Source: Kitasatospora humi
GTDB lineage: Bacteria > Actinomycetota > Actinomycetes > Streptomycetales > Streptomycetaceae
Length of the DNA stretch: 64,000 bases
Direction of reading: 5' to 3'
Assembly: GCF_020907985.1 (NCBI RefSeq)
Contig: NZ_JAJJPA010000010.1
Location: 62,001-126,000, forward strand
Position numbers and translations under genes: made by a program. Under the pieces are notes generated by a model, which saw only the letters and a program-made list of their open reading frames with translations, did not search any database and was not told the DNA's origin. Shown piece after piece: positions 36,418 to 45,297 of the stretch; within the stretch, counting starts at the first letter, position 1, and each line of letters starts with the position of its first letter.

Positions 36418-37527
36418 ATGGTGTTTCACGTGAAACGTCGTTCTCTGCTCTTCGGCATCCTCGGGCGCGGCCGGGCGGCGACTGTCGCCGCTCCGGTTTC
36501 ACGTGAAACACTGACCCCCATGCAGGAGTCGGAGACCATCGATCAGATCGATGACACCCCCATCGCGCGGGCGGCGCAGGCCGCAGTGCAGGCGCTGGGG
36601 CGGGCGGGCGAGGGCCTGCCGCGGCCGCCGGCGACCCGGGTGATCGTGGTGGCCAACCAGAAGGGCGGGGTGGGGAAGACCACCAGTACCGTCAACATGG
36701 CCGCGGCGCTGGCGATGCACGGGCTCAGGGTGCTGGTGATCGACCTGGACCCGCAGGGCAATGCCTCGACCGCCCTGGGCATCGACCACCATGCGGAGGT
36801 GCCGTCGATCTACGACGTTCTGGTGGAGGGCAAGCCGCTGGCCGATGTGGTGCAGCCGGTCCTGGAGGTGGAGGGGCTCTTCTGCGTGCCCGCCACCATC
36901 GACCTGGCGGGCGCGGAGATCGAGCTGGTGTCGCTGGTGGCCCGGGAGAGCCGGCTGGCCCGGGCCATTGCGGCCTATGAGCAGCCGCTGGACTACATCC
37001 TGATCGACTGTCCGCCCTCGCTGGGCCTGCTGACGGTCAATGCCCTGGTGGCGGGTCAGGAAGTGATGATCCCGATCCAGTGCGAGTACTACGCACTGGA
37101 GGGCCTGGGGCAGTTGCTGCGCAACGTGGACCTGGTGCGGGCGCACCTCAACCCGGCGCTGCACGTCTCCACCATCCTGCTCACCATGTACGACGCCCGG
37201 ACCAGGCTGGCCGCACAGGTGGCGGAGGAGGTGCGCAACCACTTCGCCACCGAGGTGCTGCGGACCGCGATCCCCCGCTCGGTGCGGATCTCCGAGGCGC
37301 CCAGCTACGGCCAGACGGTGCTCACCTATGACCCGGGGTCCACCGGGGCGCTCTCCTACCTGGAGGCGGCGCGGGAGCTGGCGCTGCGTGCGGTGGCGCC
37401 GGAGACGGGAGCCCCGACGGCGGTGGAGCAGGCGGCGGCCGAGGCGCTCGGCGCGGTGGGACGGCACACGATCGGGGCGCAGGCGGTGCCGATGACGGAG
37501 CAGAGCACGATGGAGGGTAATCGGTGA
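36418..37527 (+). CDS. parA: Chromosome partitioning ATPase ParA
   Basis: A Walker-type ATPase with [20 protein letters not shown] (deviant Walker A with the signature Lys), [28 protein letters not shown] and [11 protein letters not shown]. It uses ATP to move ParB-bound origins, which in streptomycetes is important in hyphal tips and sporulating aerial hyphae. The start is ambiguous. ATG 36418 gives 369 residues and translates through two parS sites, one of which encodes the VSRET segment also seen in ParA of relatives. ATG 36520 gives 335 residues. Neither has a good ribosome site. It overlaps parB by 4 bp. Confidence 0.96.
   Translation: MVFHVKRRSLLFGILGRGRAATVAAPVSRETLTPMQESETIDQIDDTPIARAAQAAVQALGRAGEGLPRPPATRVIVVANQKGGVGKTTSTVNMAAALAMHGLRVLVIDLDPQGNASTALGIDHHAEVPSIYDVLVEGKPLADVVQPVLEVEGLFCVPATIDLAGAEIELVSLVARESRLARAIAAYEQPLDYILIDCPPSLGLLTVNALVAGQEVMIPIQCEYYALEGLGQLLRNVDLVRAHLNPALHVSTILLTMYDARTRLAAQVAEEVRNHFATEVLRTAIPRSVRISEAPSYGQTVLTYDPGSTGALSYLEAARELALRAVAPETGAPTAVEQAAAEALGAVGRHTIGAQAVPMTEQSTMEGNR
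36423..36436. promoter_or_regulatory. parS site at the parA 5' end
   Basis: A perfect GTTTCACGTGAAAC starting 6 bp into the parA frame if ATG 36418 is used, or in its leader if ATG 36520 is used. Confidence 0.95.
36496..36509. promoter_or_regulatory. Second parS site at the parA 5' end
   Basis: A perfect GTTTCACGTGAAAC 60 bp after the previous one, reading VSRET in the parA frame. Confidence 0.95.
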
Positions 37528-38603
37528 GTGGGCGCAGGGGTCTGGGCAAGGGGCTGGGCGCGCTGATCCCGGCGGCGTCACCGGCGCCCGCGGGTGCGGC
37601 AGCCGCGCCCGCGGGTCCGGCGGCAGGCCGGTCGGTGGGCTCGGCGTCCGGGGCCGGTGCGGTCTCGCCGACCGCGGTGCCGCTGCTGCCGCCCGGGCGG
37701 GGCACGGTGGCGGAGAAGGCGGCCGAGCAGGCGTTGACCGAGCTGGCGCCGGTGGCCGGTGCGCGGTTCGCGGAGCTGCCGCTGGACGCGATCACCCCCA
37801 ACCCGCGGCAGCCGCGTGAGGTCTTCGACGAGCAGAAGCTCGAGGAGCTGGTCACCTCCATCAAGGAGGTGGGTCTGCTGCAGCCGGTGGTGGTCCGTCA
37901 GGTCGGACTGGACCGCTATGAGCTGATCATGGGTGAGCGGCGCTGGCGGGCCTCTCGGGAGGCCGGCCTGGAGCGGATCCCGGCGATCGTGCGGGCCACC
38001 GAGGACGACAAGCTGCTGCTGGACGCGCTGCTGGAGAACCTGCACCGGGCGGAGCTGAACCCGCTGGAGGAGGCGGCCGCCTACGACCAGCTGCTGAAGG
38101 ACTTCGGCTGCACCCAGATCGCGCTGGCCGACCGGATCGGCCGCTCCCGGGAGCATGTCTCCAACACCCTGCGGCTGCTGCGGCTCCCCGGGGCGGTGCA
38201 GAGCCGGGTGGCGGCCGGTGTGCTCACGGCAGGCCACGCCCGGGCGCTGCTGGGCGTTCCGGACACCGAGCGGCAGGATGCGCTGGCCACCCGGATCATC
38301 GCGGAGGGTCTCTCGGTGCGGACCGTCGAGGAGATCGTCGCGCTGATGAAGGACGAGGAGCCGCAGAAGGCCAAGCGCGCCGCCGGCCCCAAGGCGGGCA
38401 AGCTGCTGTCGCCGGCCTTCAACGATCTGGCGGGCCGGCTCTCGGACCGGTTCGACACCCGGGTCAAGGTCGAGGTGTCGCAGCGCAACGGGAAGCTGGG
38501 CAAGGGCAAGGTGGTGCTGGAGTTCGCCTCGGTGGAGGACCTCAACCGGATCCTGGACAGCCTGGCTCCGGGGGAGGACGGGCTGCGGCTCGCGGGGAGC
38601 TGA
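37524..38603 (+). CDS. parB: Chromosome partitioning protein ParB
   Basis: A 359-residue CTPase/DNA-binding protein from GTG 37524, opening [17 protein letters not shown]. An N-terminal ParB/Srx domain ([20 protein letters not shown], then [19 protein letters not shown], the CTP/arginine patch) is followed by an HTH domain that reads parS ([20 protein letters not shown]) and a C-terminal dimerisation domain. It binds the parS sites in this window and forms the segregation complex near oriC. Translational coupling to parA is likely. Confidence 0.98.
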   Translation: MSGRRGLGKGLGALIPAASPAPAGAAAAPAGPAAGRSVGSASGAGAVSPTAVPLLPPGRGTVAEKAAEQALTELAPVAGARFAELPLDAITPNPRQPREVFDEQKLEELVTSIKEVGLLQPVVVRQVGLDRYELIMGERRWRASREAGLERIPAIVRATEDDKLLLDALLENLHRAELNPLEEAAAYDQLLKDFGCTQIALADRIGRSREHVSNTLRLLRLPGAVQSRVAAGVLTAGHARALLGVPDTERQDALATRIIAEGLSVRTVEEIVALMKDEEPQKAKRAAGPKAGKLLSPAFNDLAGRLSDRFDTRVKVEVSQRNGKLGKGKVVLEFASVEDLNRILDSLAPGEDGLRLAGS

Positions 38604-38637
38604 GCACGGCCGGCGGCGGTTTCGCACGTGGGGCCAA

Positions 38638-38675
38638 CTGTGGGTGCATGTTTCACGTGAAACATGCACCCACAG
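38638..38675. promoter_or_regulatory. parS inside a 38-bp perfect palindrome
   Basis: The parS core GTTTCACGTGAAAC (38650-38663) is extended to 19-bp arms without mismatch. It begins 35 bp after the parB stop, so it may be both a ParB site and a terminator-like hairpin. Confidence 0.9.
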
Positions 38676-38769
38676 GCGTTGTAGGTGCTGGCGGCCCGAT
38701 CGGGTCGACTGCCCGAACCGTGTGGGACGGGGCCGCCAGGGGGAGGAACCGAACGAGGAGGTGTGCTGC

Positions 38770-39384
38770 ATGGGTCGCAGGATCGTCCCGTTGACATTGG
38801 ACAATCTGGCGGACCTACCCGGACCCTGCCGCTCCTGCGTCTTCTGGGAGCTCGATCCGGTGCGGGGGCGCGAGGCGGTGGAAGCGGGCAAGGCGGAGGC
38901 CGAGAAGGAGGGGTGGATCTCCGCCGTGCTGCTGGAGTGGGGGTCCTGCGGGCGGATCGCCTACGTGGACCAGCGGCCGGCCGGCTTCGCGCTGTACGCC
39001 CCGCCGGCCTATGTGCCGGGCTCGCAGTCCTTTCCGACCAGTCCGGTCTCGCCGGACGCCGTTCAGCTGATGATCAGCCGGGTGCTGCCGCCGTTCCAGG
39101 GGCAGGGGCTCGGCCGGGCACTGGTGCAGACGGTGGCCAAGGACCTGGTCCGGCGCGACATCAGGGCGATCGAGGCGATCGGGGTGGTCGGCAAGGACCG
39201 GCCCAGCTGTCTGCTGCCGGCCGACCATCTGCTGGCGGTGGGCTTCAAGACGGTGCGGCCGCACCACCGCTACCCGCGGCTGCGGCTGGAGTCCAGGACG
39301 ACGCTCTCCTGGCGCCGCCCTGCCGCGCTGGAGCGGTTGCTCGGTGGGGCCGCGCCCAAGGAGCCCGCGTTGCGTCCGTTCTGA
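38770..39384 (+). CDS. GNAT family N-acetyltransferase
   Basis: A 204-residue protein from ATG 38770 with GAGGAGG at 38755-38761. It has a Cys-containing N-terminus (PGPCRSCVFWELDPV) and an acetyl-CoA-binding GNAT core: GRIAYVDQRPAGFALYAPP, MISRVLPPFQGQGLGRALVQ (the Q/RxxGxG/A motif), then FKTVRPHHRYPRLRLE. The substrate is unknown. It is the conserved neighbour of parB in streptomycetes. It converges on trxA, with a terminator between them. Confidence 0.88.
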   Translation: MGRRIVPLTLDNLADLPGPCRSCVFWELDPVRGREAVEAGKAEAEKEGWISAVLLEWGSCGRIAYVDQRPAGFALYAPPAYVPGSQSFPTSPVSPDAVQLMISRVLPPFQGQGLGRALVQTVAKDLVRRDIRAIEAIGVVGKDRPSCLLPADHLLAVGFKTVRPHHRYPRLRLESRTTLSWRRPAALERLLGGAAPKEPALRPF

Positions 39385-39418
39385 CGGTCGGTCCGGCCTG
39401 ACGGATGGTCCGGTGAAC

Positions 39419-39453
39419 GGCGAAGGGGCGGACCCGACGGCCGCCCCTTCGCC
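39419..39453. terminator. Bidirectional terminator between GNAT gene and trxA
   Basis: A perfect 13-bp stem GGCGAAGGGGCGG (39419-39431) with CCGCCCCTTCGCC (39441-39453), placed between two converging genes. Confidence 0.88.
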
Positions 39454-39469
39454 GCGCAGTCGCGCGGGA

Positions 39470-39796
39470 TCAGATGAGGCCCTCCAGGTCGCGCAGCAGC
39501 GCGGCCTTCGGCTTGGCGCCGACGATGCTCTTGACCAGCTCGCCCTTGACGTAGACGTTCAGGGTCGGGATGGAGACCACGCCGTACTTGGCGGCGGTGG
39601 CCGGGTTGTTGTCCACGTCGACCTTGGCGACGGTCAGCTTGTCGCCGTGCTCCTCGGCGATGGCCTCCAGGACCGGGGCCACCTGGCGGCACGGGCCGCA
39701 CCAAGTCGCCCAGAAGTCCACCAGAACGGGCTTCTCGCTCTGGAGGACATCGGCGTCGAAGGTCGCGTCGGTCACGTTGATGGTGGAGCCGGCCAC
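39470..39796 (-). CDS. trxA: Thioredoxin
   Basis: A 108-residue thioredoxin with the active site WATWCGPCRQVAP (Cys pair WCGPC, about 31-35), the buried Asp/Lys of VAKVDVDNNPATAAKYGVVS and the cis-Pro segment SIPTLNVYVKGE. It reduces protein disulfides using electrons from TrxB, encoded 84 bp upstream on the same strand. Confidence 0.98.
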   Translation of the reverse strand: MAGSTINVTDATFDADVLQSEKPVLVDFWATWCGPCRQVAPVLEAIAEEHGDKLTVAKVDVDNNPATAAKYGVVSIPTLNVYVKGELVKSIVGAKPKAALLRDLEGLI

Positions 39797-39880
39797 GGGA
39801 TCTCCTAGGGTCTGTTCGGGGTGTTCTGTGGGGGCAACAACAGCGGGCGCCGATCTGTTTCAGCACCCGCCCGGTGAGGG

Positions 39881-40855
39881 TCAGACGGCGACGGCGGCCG
39901 CGGCCTTCTCCTGCTCGGCGGCGTGCGCCAGGTGAGCAAGGTACCGCTCGGCGTCCAGCGCGGCGGCACAGCCGGTGCCGGCGGCGGTGATCGCCTGGCG
40001 GTAGGTGTGGTCCACCACGTCGCCCGCGGCGAAGACACCGGTCAGGTTGGTGCGGGTCGAGGGGGCGTCGACCTTGAGGTAGCCCTCGGCGTCCAGCTCC
40101 AGCTGGCCCTTGAAGAGCTCGGTGCGCGGGTCGTGGCCGATCGCGATGAACAGGCCGGTGACCGGCAGTTCGCGCAGCTCTCCGGTGGTGGTGTCGCGCA
40201 GGGTCAGGCCGGTGAGCTTGGGGTCGCCGTGGATCGCCTCGACCGCGCTGTCCCAGGCGAAGGTGATCTTCGGGTCGGCGAAGGCGCGCTCCTGCATCGC
40301 CTTGGAGGCGCGCAGCTCGTTGCGGCGGTGGACCACGGTGACGCTCTTGGCGAACCGGGAGAGGAAGGTGGCCTCCTCCAGGGCAGTGTCGCCGCCGCCG
40401 ACCACGGCGATGTCCTGGTCCTTGAAGAAGAAGCCGTCGCAGGTGGCGCACCAGGAGACGCCGCGACCGGAGAGCGCGTCCTCGCGGGGCAGGCCGAGCT
40501 TGCGGTGCTGGGAGCCGGTGGTGACGATGACCGCCTTGGCCCGGTGCACGGTGCCTTCGGAGTCGGTCACGGTCTTGACGTCACCGGTGAGGTCGACCGC
40601 CACGATGTCGTCCGGCACCAGCTCGGCGCCGAACCGCTCGGCCTGGGCCCGCATGTTGTCCATCAGCTCGGGGCCCATGATGCCGTCCCGGAAGCCCGGG
40701 AAGTTCTCCACCTCGGTGGTGTTCATCAGGGCACCGCCGGCCGTCACCGCGCCCTCGAAGACGAGGGGCTTGAGGGACGCCCGGGCGGTGTAGAGCGCTG
40801 CCGTGTACCCGGCGGGGCCGGAACCGATGATGATCACATTACGGACGTCGCTCAC
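39881..40855 (-). CDS. trxB: Thioredoxin-disulfide reductase
   Basis: A 324-residue FAD/NADPH reductase from GTG 40855 (ribosome site CAGGAGATGCA). It has the FAD motif [20 protein letters not shown], the redox-active CATCDG, the NADPH motif [18 protein letters not shown] with [14 protein letters not shown], and the C-terminal FAD contact [20 protein letters not shown]. It forms the trxB-trxA operon and in streptomycetes this system is controlled by sigma R. I did not identify the promoter. Confidence 0.98.
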   Translation of the reverse strand: MSDVRNVIIIGSGPAGYTAALYTARASLKPLVFEGAVTAGGALMNTTEVENFPGFRDGIMGPELMDNMRAQAERFGAELVPDDIVAVDLTGDVKTVTDSEGTVHRAKAVIVTTGSQHRKLGLPREDALSGRGVSWCATCDGFFFKDQDIAVVGGGDTALEEATFLSRFAKSVTVVHRRNELRASKAMQERAFADPKITFAWDSAVEAIHGDPKLTGLTLRDTTTGELRELPVTGLFIAIGHDPRTELFKGQLELDAEGYLKVDAPSTRTNLTGVFAAGDVVDHTYRQAITAAGTGCAAALDAERYLAHLAHAAEQEKAAAAVAV

Positions 40856-40982
40856 TGCATCTCCTGGTTGGCATCGCGACCCGCACCAGCGGGGGGAGGG
40901 ACGGCGGTCGTCTCCGCCGCCCCTGGTCAACGACTGACCAGTCTCCCGCATTCCCAGCGCCCGGCGCACCAGGCGGCCCCGG

Positions 40983-41852
40983 TCAGCGTGCCGGGATCTG
41001 CTGCTCCAGTCGGACGGTGGCCGGGTCGGTGGTGCAGCCGGGGGTGAGCAGGAAGACGTCCAGCCGGCCGGGGGCGCCGGCGAGCCGGAAGACGTAGGCC
41101 TCCACCGGGGCGCCCTGGTAGCTGCCGTGGGTGATCAGCAGCGGGGTCTCGCCCTGGTGACCGGTGACGGCCCGCTGGACGCAGTCGGGCAGCCCGCCGC
41201 CGCTCTGCTGGGCGCTGGCGTGCGGCTGGCCGCCGGGGCCGGACGGCAGCAGGCGGTCGATCTGCTCGGACAGGTCGGCGGCGGTGAACTCCGGGCCGGC
41301 GGCGGCGAGCGGGTGCTGTTCGGTGCCGGGGGTGCCGGCGCTGACGGCGGCCGGCGCCGAGCCGCCCCGGCTCAGCACCAGCCCGGTGGCGCCCAGGCCG
41401 AGCGCGGCCAGGCAGCCGACCACGGCCAGCACCAGTCGACGGCGCCGGGAGCGGGCCCCGCCCGGCCGGCTGCTGCGCTCGTTCCGGGTGGGCGGCCCGG
41501 CGCTGCCGGGGCCCGCCGCGGCCGCCGGTCGCCGGGCGCCGGCGGGGCTCGGGGTGCTCGGGGTGCTCGGCCCGTTGGGCGCGCTCGGCGCGCTCGGCGG
41601 CTGAGCGGCGGTCAGCGCGGCGTCGATCCGCAGGGCGACGTCGGCGGGCATCGGCTCCACCCGGTCGGCCGCCAGCAGCGCGGCGACCTCGGTCAGGGCG
41701 GCCAGGGTGTCCGCGCATTCCGGGCAGTCGGCGAGATGGCCGCGCAGCGCCGCGGCCTCGGCCGGCGCGAGCAGGTCCTCCGACAGGTCCGCCAGGGTTT
41801 CGATGTCGGGGTGGGAGGCGTCGGCGACCGGTTCGGGCGTCTGGTTCGTCAT
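40983..41852 (-). CDS. Zinc-finger anti-sigma factor
   Basis: A 289-residue membrane protein. The cytoplasmic N-terminus has an HxxxCxxC anti-sigma zinc motif ([20 protein letters not shown], about 38-57). A Pro/Ser-rich linker and basic stretch ([20 protein letters not shown]) lead to one membrane helix (about 146-165). The extracytoplasmic domain includes [20 protein letters not shown] and [12 protein letters not shown], with two Cys. It overlaps the sigma-factor gene by 4 bp (ATGA), the usual arrangement for a co-translated regulator that sequesters its sigma factor. Confidence 0.88.
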   Translation of the reverse strand: MTNQTPEPVADASHPDIETLADLSEDLLAPAEAAALRGHLADCPECADTLAALTEVAALLAADRVEPMPADVALRIDAALTAAQPPSAPSAPNGPSTPSTPSPAGARRPAAAAGPGSAGPPTRNERSSRPGGARSRRRRLVLAVVGCLAALGLGATGLVLSRGGSAPAAVSAGTPGTEQHPLAAAGPEFTAADLSEQIDRLLPSGPGGQPHASAQQSGGGLPDCVQRAVTGHQGETPLLITHGSYQGAPVEAYVFRLAGAPGRLDVFLLTPGCTTDPATVRLEQQIPAR

Positions 41853-42715
41853 CGGTTCGTCGCATCTCCTCTCAGCGTCGACTCTTGGGCGGGGACGGCC
41901 GGGCTCGCGGATGGGACGGAGCGGCGGGGCATCGGGTTCCCCGGTGGCGACGTTTCACGTGAAACCGCCGGCGTCGTTCCCCGTGGAACGGTCGGCGACG
42001 TTTCACGGGGAACCGCCGACGACGTTCCATCCGGAACGGTCGGCGGGCCGCCGCGCGCCGACGGTGTTTCACGTGAAACACCGTCCTCGGCGCCGCCGCG
42101 CAGGTGGCGCACCAGCGGCAGCAGCTTGGCCCGACCCCGGGCGCAGCGGCTCTTGACGGTGCCGACCGGCACCCCCAGCAGCTCGGCGGCCTCCGCGACC
42201 GGATAGCCCTGCATGTCGACCAGGACCAGTGCGGCCCGCTGCTCGGCCGGCAGCTCCGCCAGCGCCGCCCCCAGTTCGCGGCGCAGCTCGTGACGGAGCA
42301 CCAGGGTCTCGGTGGCCTCGGCCGCCGGCACCAGCGAGTCCAGCGGCGGTCGGTCGTCCGGGGCCTCCAGGGCGTCCAGCGATTTGGTGCGGCGGGCGGC
42401 TGCGCGGCGGGCCCGGTCCAGGCACGCGTTGACCACGATGCGGTGCAGCCAGGTGGTGACGGCGGCTCGGCCCTGGAAGGTGTGTGCCGCGCGGAGTGCG
42501 GACACCAGGGCGTCCTGCAGCGCGTCGGCGGCCTCCTCGCGGTCCCCCAGGGTGCGCAGCGCGATGGCCCACAGCCGGTCCCGGTGCCGCGCCACCAGTA
42601 CGCCGAACGCCGCCTGGTCCCCCGCGAGGTGGCGGGCCAGCAGCTCGGCGTCACCGAGCTCGGCGGACGGCGGGAGGTCGATCTCCTCGCGCTCGGGTCG
42701 CGCCGGTCCTGCCAT
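41849..42715 (-). CDS. sigM: ECF RNA polymerase sigma factor (SigM-type)
   Basis: A 288-residue sigma-70 ECF factor. Region 2 has FGVLVARHRDRLWAIALRTL, REEAADALQDALVSALRAAH and TTWLHRIVVNACLDRARRAA. Region 4 has LPAEQRAALVLVDMQGYPVA, EAAELLGVPVGTVKSRCARG. After about residue 210 there is a low-complexity tail with eight-residue repeats (VPRETSPT, VPRGTTPA, VSRETSPP), encoded by a parS-like array. Position beside trxB and the anti-sigma gene matches sigM of streptomycetes. The tail is beyond the normal ECF length, and its function is unclear. Confidence 0.92.
   Translation of the reverse strand: MAGPARPEREEIDLPPSAELGDAELLARHLAGDQAAFGVLVARHRDRLWAIALRTLGDREEAADALQDALVSALRAAHTFQGRAAVTTWLHRIVVNACLDRARRAAARRTKSLDALEAPDDRPPLDSLVPAAEATETLVLRHELRRELGAALAELPAEQRAALVLVDMQGYPVAEAAELLGVPVGTVKSRCARGRAKLLPLVRHLRGGAEDGVSRETPSARGGPPTVPDGTSSAVPRETSPTVPRGTTPAVSRETSPPGNPMPRRSVPSASPAVPAQESTLRGDATNR
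41952..42085. repeat. parS-like palindrome array inside sigM
   Basis: A perfect parS at 41952-41965 and at 42066-42079 (the latter in a 26-bp perfect palindrome, 42060-42085) bracket three degenerate 14-mers at 41976-41989 (GTTCCCCGTGGAAC), 42000-42013 (GTTTCACGGGGAAC) and 42024-42037 (GTTCCATCCGGAAC). The first four start exactly 24 bp apart. Confidence 0.88.
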
Positions 42716-42746
42716 CCGCCCTACCTTTCCGGGCCGGTCCGGCCGT

Positions 42747-45083
42747 TCAGCCGGTCACCTTGATCTCGGCCACCTGGCCGCGGTAACTGTCCCCATCCTT
42801 GGGGAGGCTGGTGAGCCAGATCAAGAGGTAGCGGGTGCGGACCGGGGTGGAGAGCGGGAACTTCGCGTCGCTGTCGGTGGCCTTCGCCAGGGGTGCCGCG
42901 AAGTCCTCGTAGCGGGTGGGCGCCGTGGTGCCCGAGGTGTCCTTCGGCACCTGCAGCGAGACGCCGGTGGCGCCGCCGAGGAACTGCACCTCGACCGAGC
43001 TGACCGACTTGACGGCGCCCAGGTCGACCAGCAGTCCGTTGCCGTGGCCGATGGTGGGCAGGTCGTCGTGGTAACCCTCGGTCGTCCAGGCGGTTTGGGG
43101 GTTGCCGTCGTGACTCAGCGCCAGCTGGTTGGGGTGCGTCGGGGTGCCGCCGTACGGGTTGAACGAGGTGACGTCACTGATCGTCAGCGGGCCGACCGGT
43201 GGGGCGGCGCTGGTGGGTCCGTTGCTGGGCGGCTGGCTGCTCACCGTGCTGCCGAGCGTGGTGGGGCCGCTGCTGGTGCCGGTCGCGCCGAGGGTGCCGG
43301 CCAACTGCCAGGAGCCGTAGCCGATCGCCGCCAGCACCACCGCCGAGACGGCCCAGGTGAGCACCCGCTTGCCCCGCCGGGCGACCGGGCGCGGTGCCGG
43401 GTGGCCGGGGACGGCGTCCGGCGCCGGTCGCATCGGGGCGGGTCGGACCGGGGCGGGCCGGACCGGGCCACCGGGGGCGGGGCGCGGCTGCCGGGTGCGG
43501 GGCGCGCCGGCGGGTGCGGCCGGCGTCCGGCCGACGGTCTGGCCGGGCGGGTAGCGGTGCGCGGAGCGGTCGCCGCTGTTCGGTCCGCCCTCCGGCTGGT
43601 GGATCTTGGGCAGCGCGGCGATCGCCTTGGCCAGGGCGGCCGGGGTGGTGATCGGAGCCTGCGGGCCGGTGCCGGGGGTGCAGAGGATCCGGGCGGCCAG
43701 GGCGCAGAGAGTGGGCGGTGCGTCGGGGCGCAGCACCTCGGGCGCGGGCACGCCGTCGGGCAGGCCGCGCAGCTGGTAGCGGTCCTCGGGCTGCGGCCAG
43801 CGGTGGGTGAGGGCCGCGTAGAGCAGGGTGCCGATGGCCCTGGTGTCGGCCAGCTCGGCGGCCGCCCGGTCCTCGGGTGCGGACAGGCCGCGCAGGGCGG
43901 CGTCCACCGCCACGCCGTTGATCCGGTACTGGCCGGTGTCGGTGCGCAGCACGGCGCGCGGGGTGAGCCGCAGGTGCGAGCGACCGCCGCGGTGGGCGGC
44001 GGCGATCGCGTCGGTGACCTGGCGGGCCATCTGGTAGGCCTCGTGCGGCGCCAGCGGGCCGGCGGCCAGCATGGTGGCGAGGTCGGTGGCGTCCGGGAGC
44101 CACTCCCGGATCACGTAGACCAGTTCGCCCTCCCGGACCGCGTCGAGCACCTGGACGAAGCGCGGGTCACCGAGCAGGGCGGCCGAGCGGGCGGCGGCCA
44201 GCACCGCGTCGGCCCGGCGGCTGCCCGCGGCGATCAGGTGCACGCCGACCGCGCGGCGCAGCATCTCGTCGACGGCGCGCCAACTGCTGAAGGCCGCCGA
44301 CTGGGTGATGCACTCCTCCAGCCGGTACCGCCCGGCGATCCGGTCGCCGCTCTGCCGCACCGGCGCCGGCAACTGCTCGGGCAGCGCGTCGTCCGTCGCC
44401 GGCGGGGTGCCCGGCGCGGCCGACGGCGCCCCGGACGCCGACGGCTTCCCGGGCGCTGACGGCTCGTCGGTGCTCCTGGGCGGCACGGCCGCGGGTGCGG
44501 CGGGCCCGGGAGCCGCGGCGGGCTCAGAAGCGGCGCTGGGGGCCGTCCCGGCGGTCTTGGGGCCCGCGGGCTGGGCGAGCTCGGCGGCGATCTCGGTGGC
44601 CGAGAGCGGTGCGGTGATCTCACCGGTGGCCTCGACGGCCCGTTCCACCGACCGCTCCGCGGCCCGTTCGGCGGCGGTGCGGTTCTGCGGGCGCACCGGT
44701 GGCTTGGACGCCGCGCCGCCCGGTCCGGCGGCCCTGGACTTGCCCGCCGCCGTGCCGGCCGCCGCGGCCGTCTTGGTGGGTGCCTTCGCGGGCGCCTTGC
44801 CCGGGCTCCGGCCCGCCGCCGGGTGGCCCGGCGTCCTGAGGGAGCTCCTGGTGCCGGTCCTGGCCCGCGCCTTGGCGCCGGGCAGCGGCATGGTGAGCTC
44901 CGCCGTGGCCTCCGCGATCGGCAGCGGCACGGTCCGGTCGGTGGAGGGATCCGCGGCGGGCAGCGGCATGGTCAGGTCGGCCACTGCCTCGGCGGTCGGC
45001 AGCGGTGCCGTGATCTCACCGGTGGCCTCGGCAGTTGACATGTCGACGGCCGCCTCGGTGCGATCCGTGGTGCGATCAGCCAC
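42747..45083 (-). CDS. Protein kinase-like (pseudokinase) membrane protein linked to MurJ
   Basis: A 778-residue protein from GTG 45083. The N-terminal 270 residues are low-complexity Ala/Pro/Thr with repeated EATGEITAPLP-like segments. A kinase-like domain (about 290-530) has RYRLEECITQSAAFSSWRAV, IREWLPDATDLATMLAAG, ITQSAAF replacing the glycine loop, and HLRLTPRAVLRTDTG in place of HRDxKxxN. The DFG and catalytic Asp are missing, so it is probably a pseudokinase. One membrane helix (about 625-645) and an extracellular discoidin-like domain (VTSFNPYGG, LVDLGAVKSVSSVEVQFLGG) follow. In mycobacteria the equivalent domain is fused to MviN/MurJ and binds FhaA when phosphorylated by PknB; here it is a separate gene next to murJ. 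Confidence 0.85.
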   Translation of the reverse strand: MADRTTDRTEAAVDMSTAEATGEITAPLPTAEAVADLTMPLPAADPSTDRTVPLPIAEATAELTMPLPGAKARARTGTRSSLRTPGHPAAGRSPGKAPAKAPTKTAAAAGTAAGKSRAAGPGGAASKPPVRPQNRTAAERAAERSVERAVEATGEITAPLSATEIAAELAQPAGPKTAGTAPSAASEPAAAPGPAAPAAVPPRSTDEPSAPGKPSASGAPSAAPGTPPATDDALPEQLPAPVRQSGDRIAGRYRLEECITQSAAFSSWRAVDEMLRRAVGVHLIAAGSRRADAVLAAARSAALLGDPRFVQVLDAVREGELVYVIREWLPDATDLATMLAAGPLAPHEAYQMARQVTDAIAAAHRGGRSHLRLTPRAVLRTDTGQYRINGVAVDAALRGLSAPEDRAAAELADTRAIGTLLYAALTHRWPQPEDRYQLRGLPDGVPAPEVLRPDAPPTLCALAARILCTPGTGPQAPITTPAALAKAIAALPKIHQPEGGPNSGDRSAHRYPPGQTVGRTPAAPAGAPRTRQPRPAPGGPVRPAPVRPAPMRPAPDAVPGHPAPRPVARRGKRVLTWAVSAVVLAAIGYGSWQLAGTLGATGTSSGPTTLGSTVSSQPPSNGPTSAAPPVGPLTISDVTSFNPYGGTPTHPNQLALSHDGNPQTAWTTEGYHDDLPTIGHGNGLLVDLGAVKSVSSVEVQFLGGATGVSLQVPKDTSGTTAPTRYEDFAAPLAKATDSDAKFPLSTPVRTRYLLIWLTSLPKDGDSYRGQVAEIKVTG

Positions 45084-45297
45084 CGTCGTCCAGCCTCCCC
45101 TTGTAGCGCCCGGTACGGCGCCCTCGCCGTGCTGCCTCGGGAGGAGGACAGGCGAGGACCCGGGGCCGCGGCGACCGCGGTCCCAGTCGTTCGAAGACAA
45201 TTGTGCCCACTCTTCCCACCGGAGTACGACCGCTGATGCGGCCATCCGGTTCCGTCCGCCCCCACACTGGTCGGTCGGTGGACAAACTGAGAGGCGG

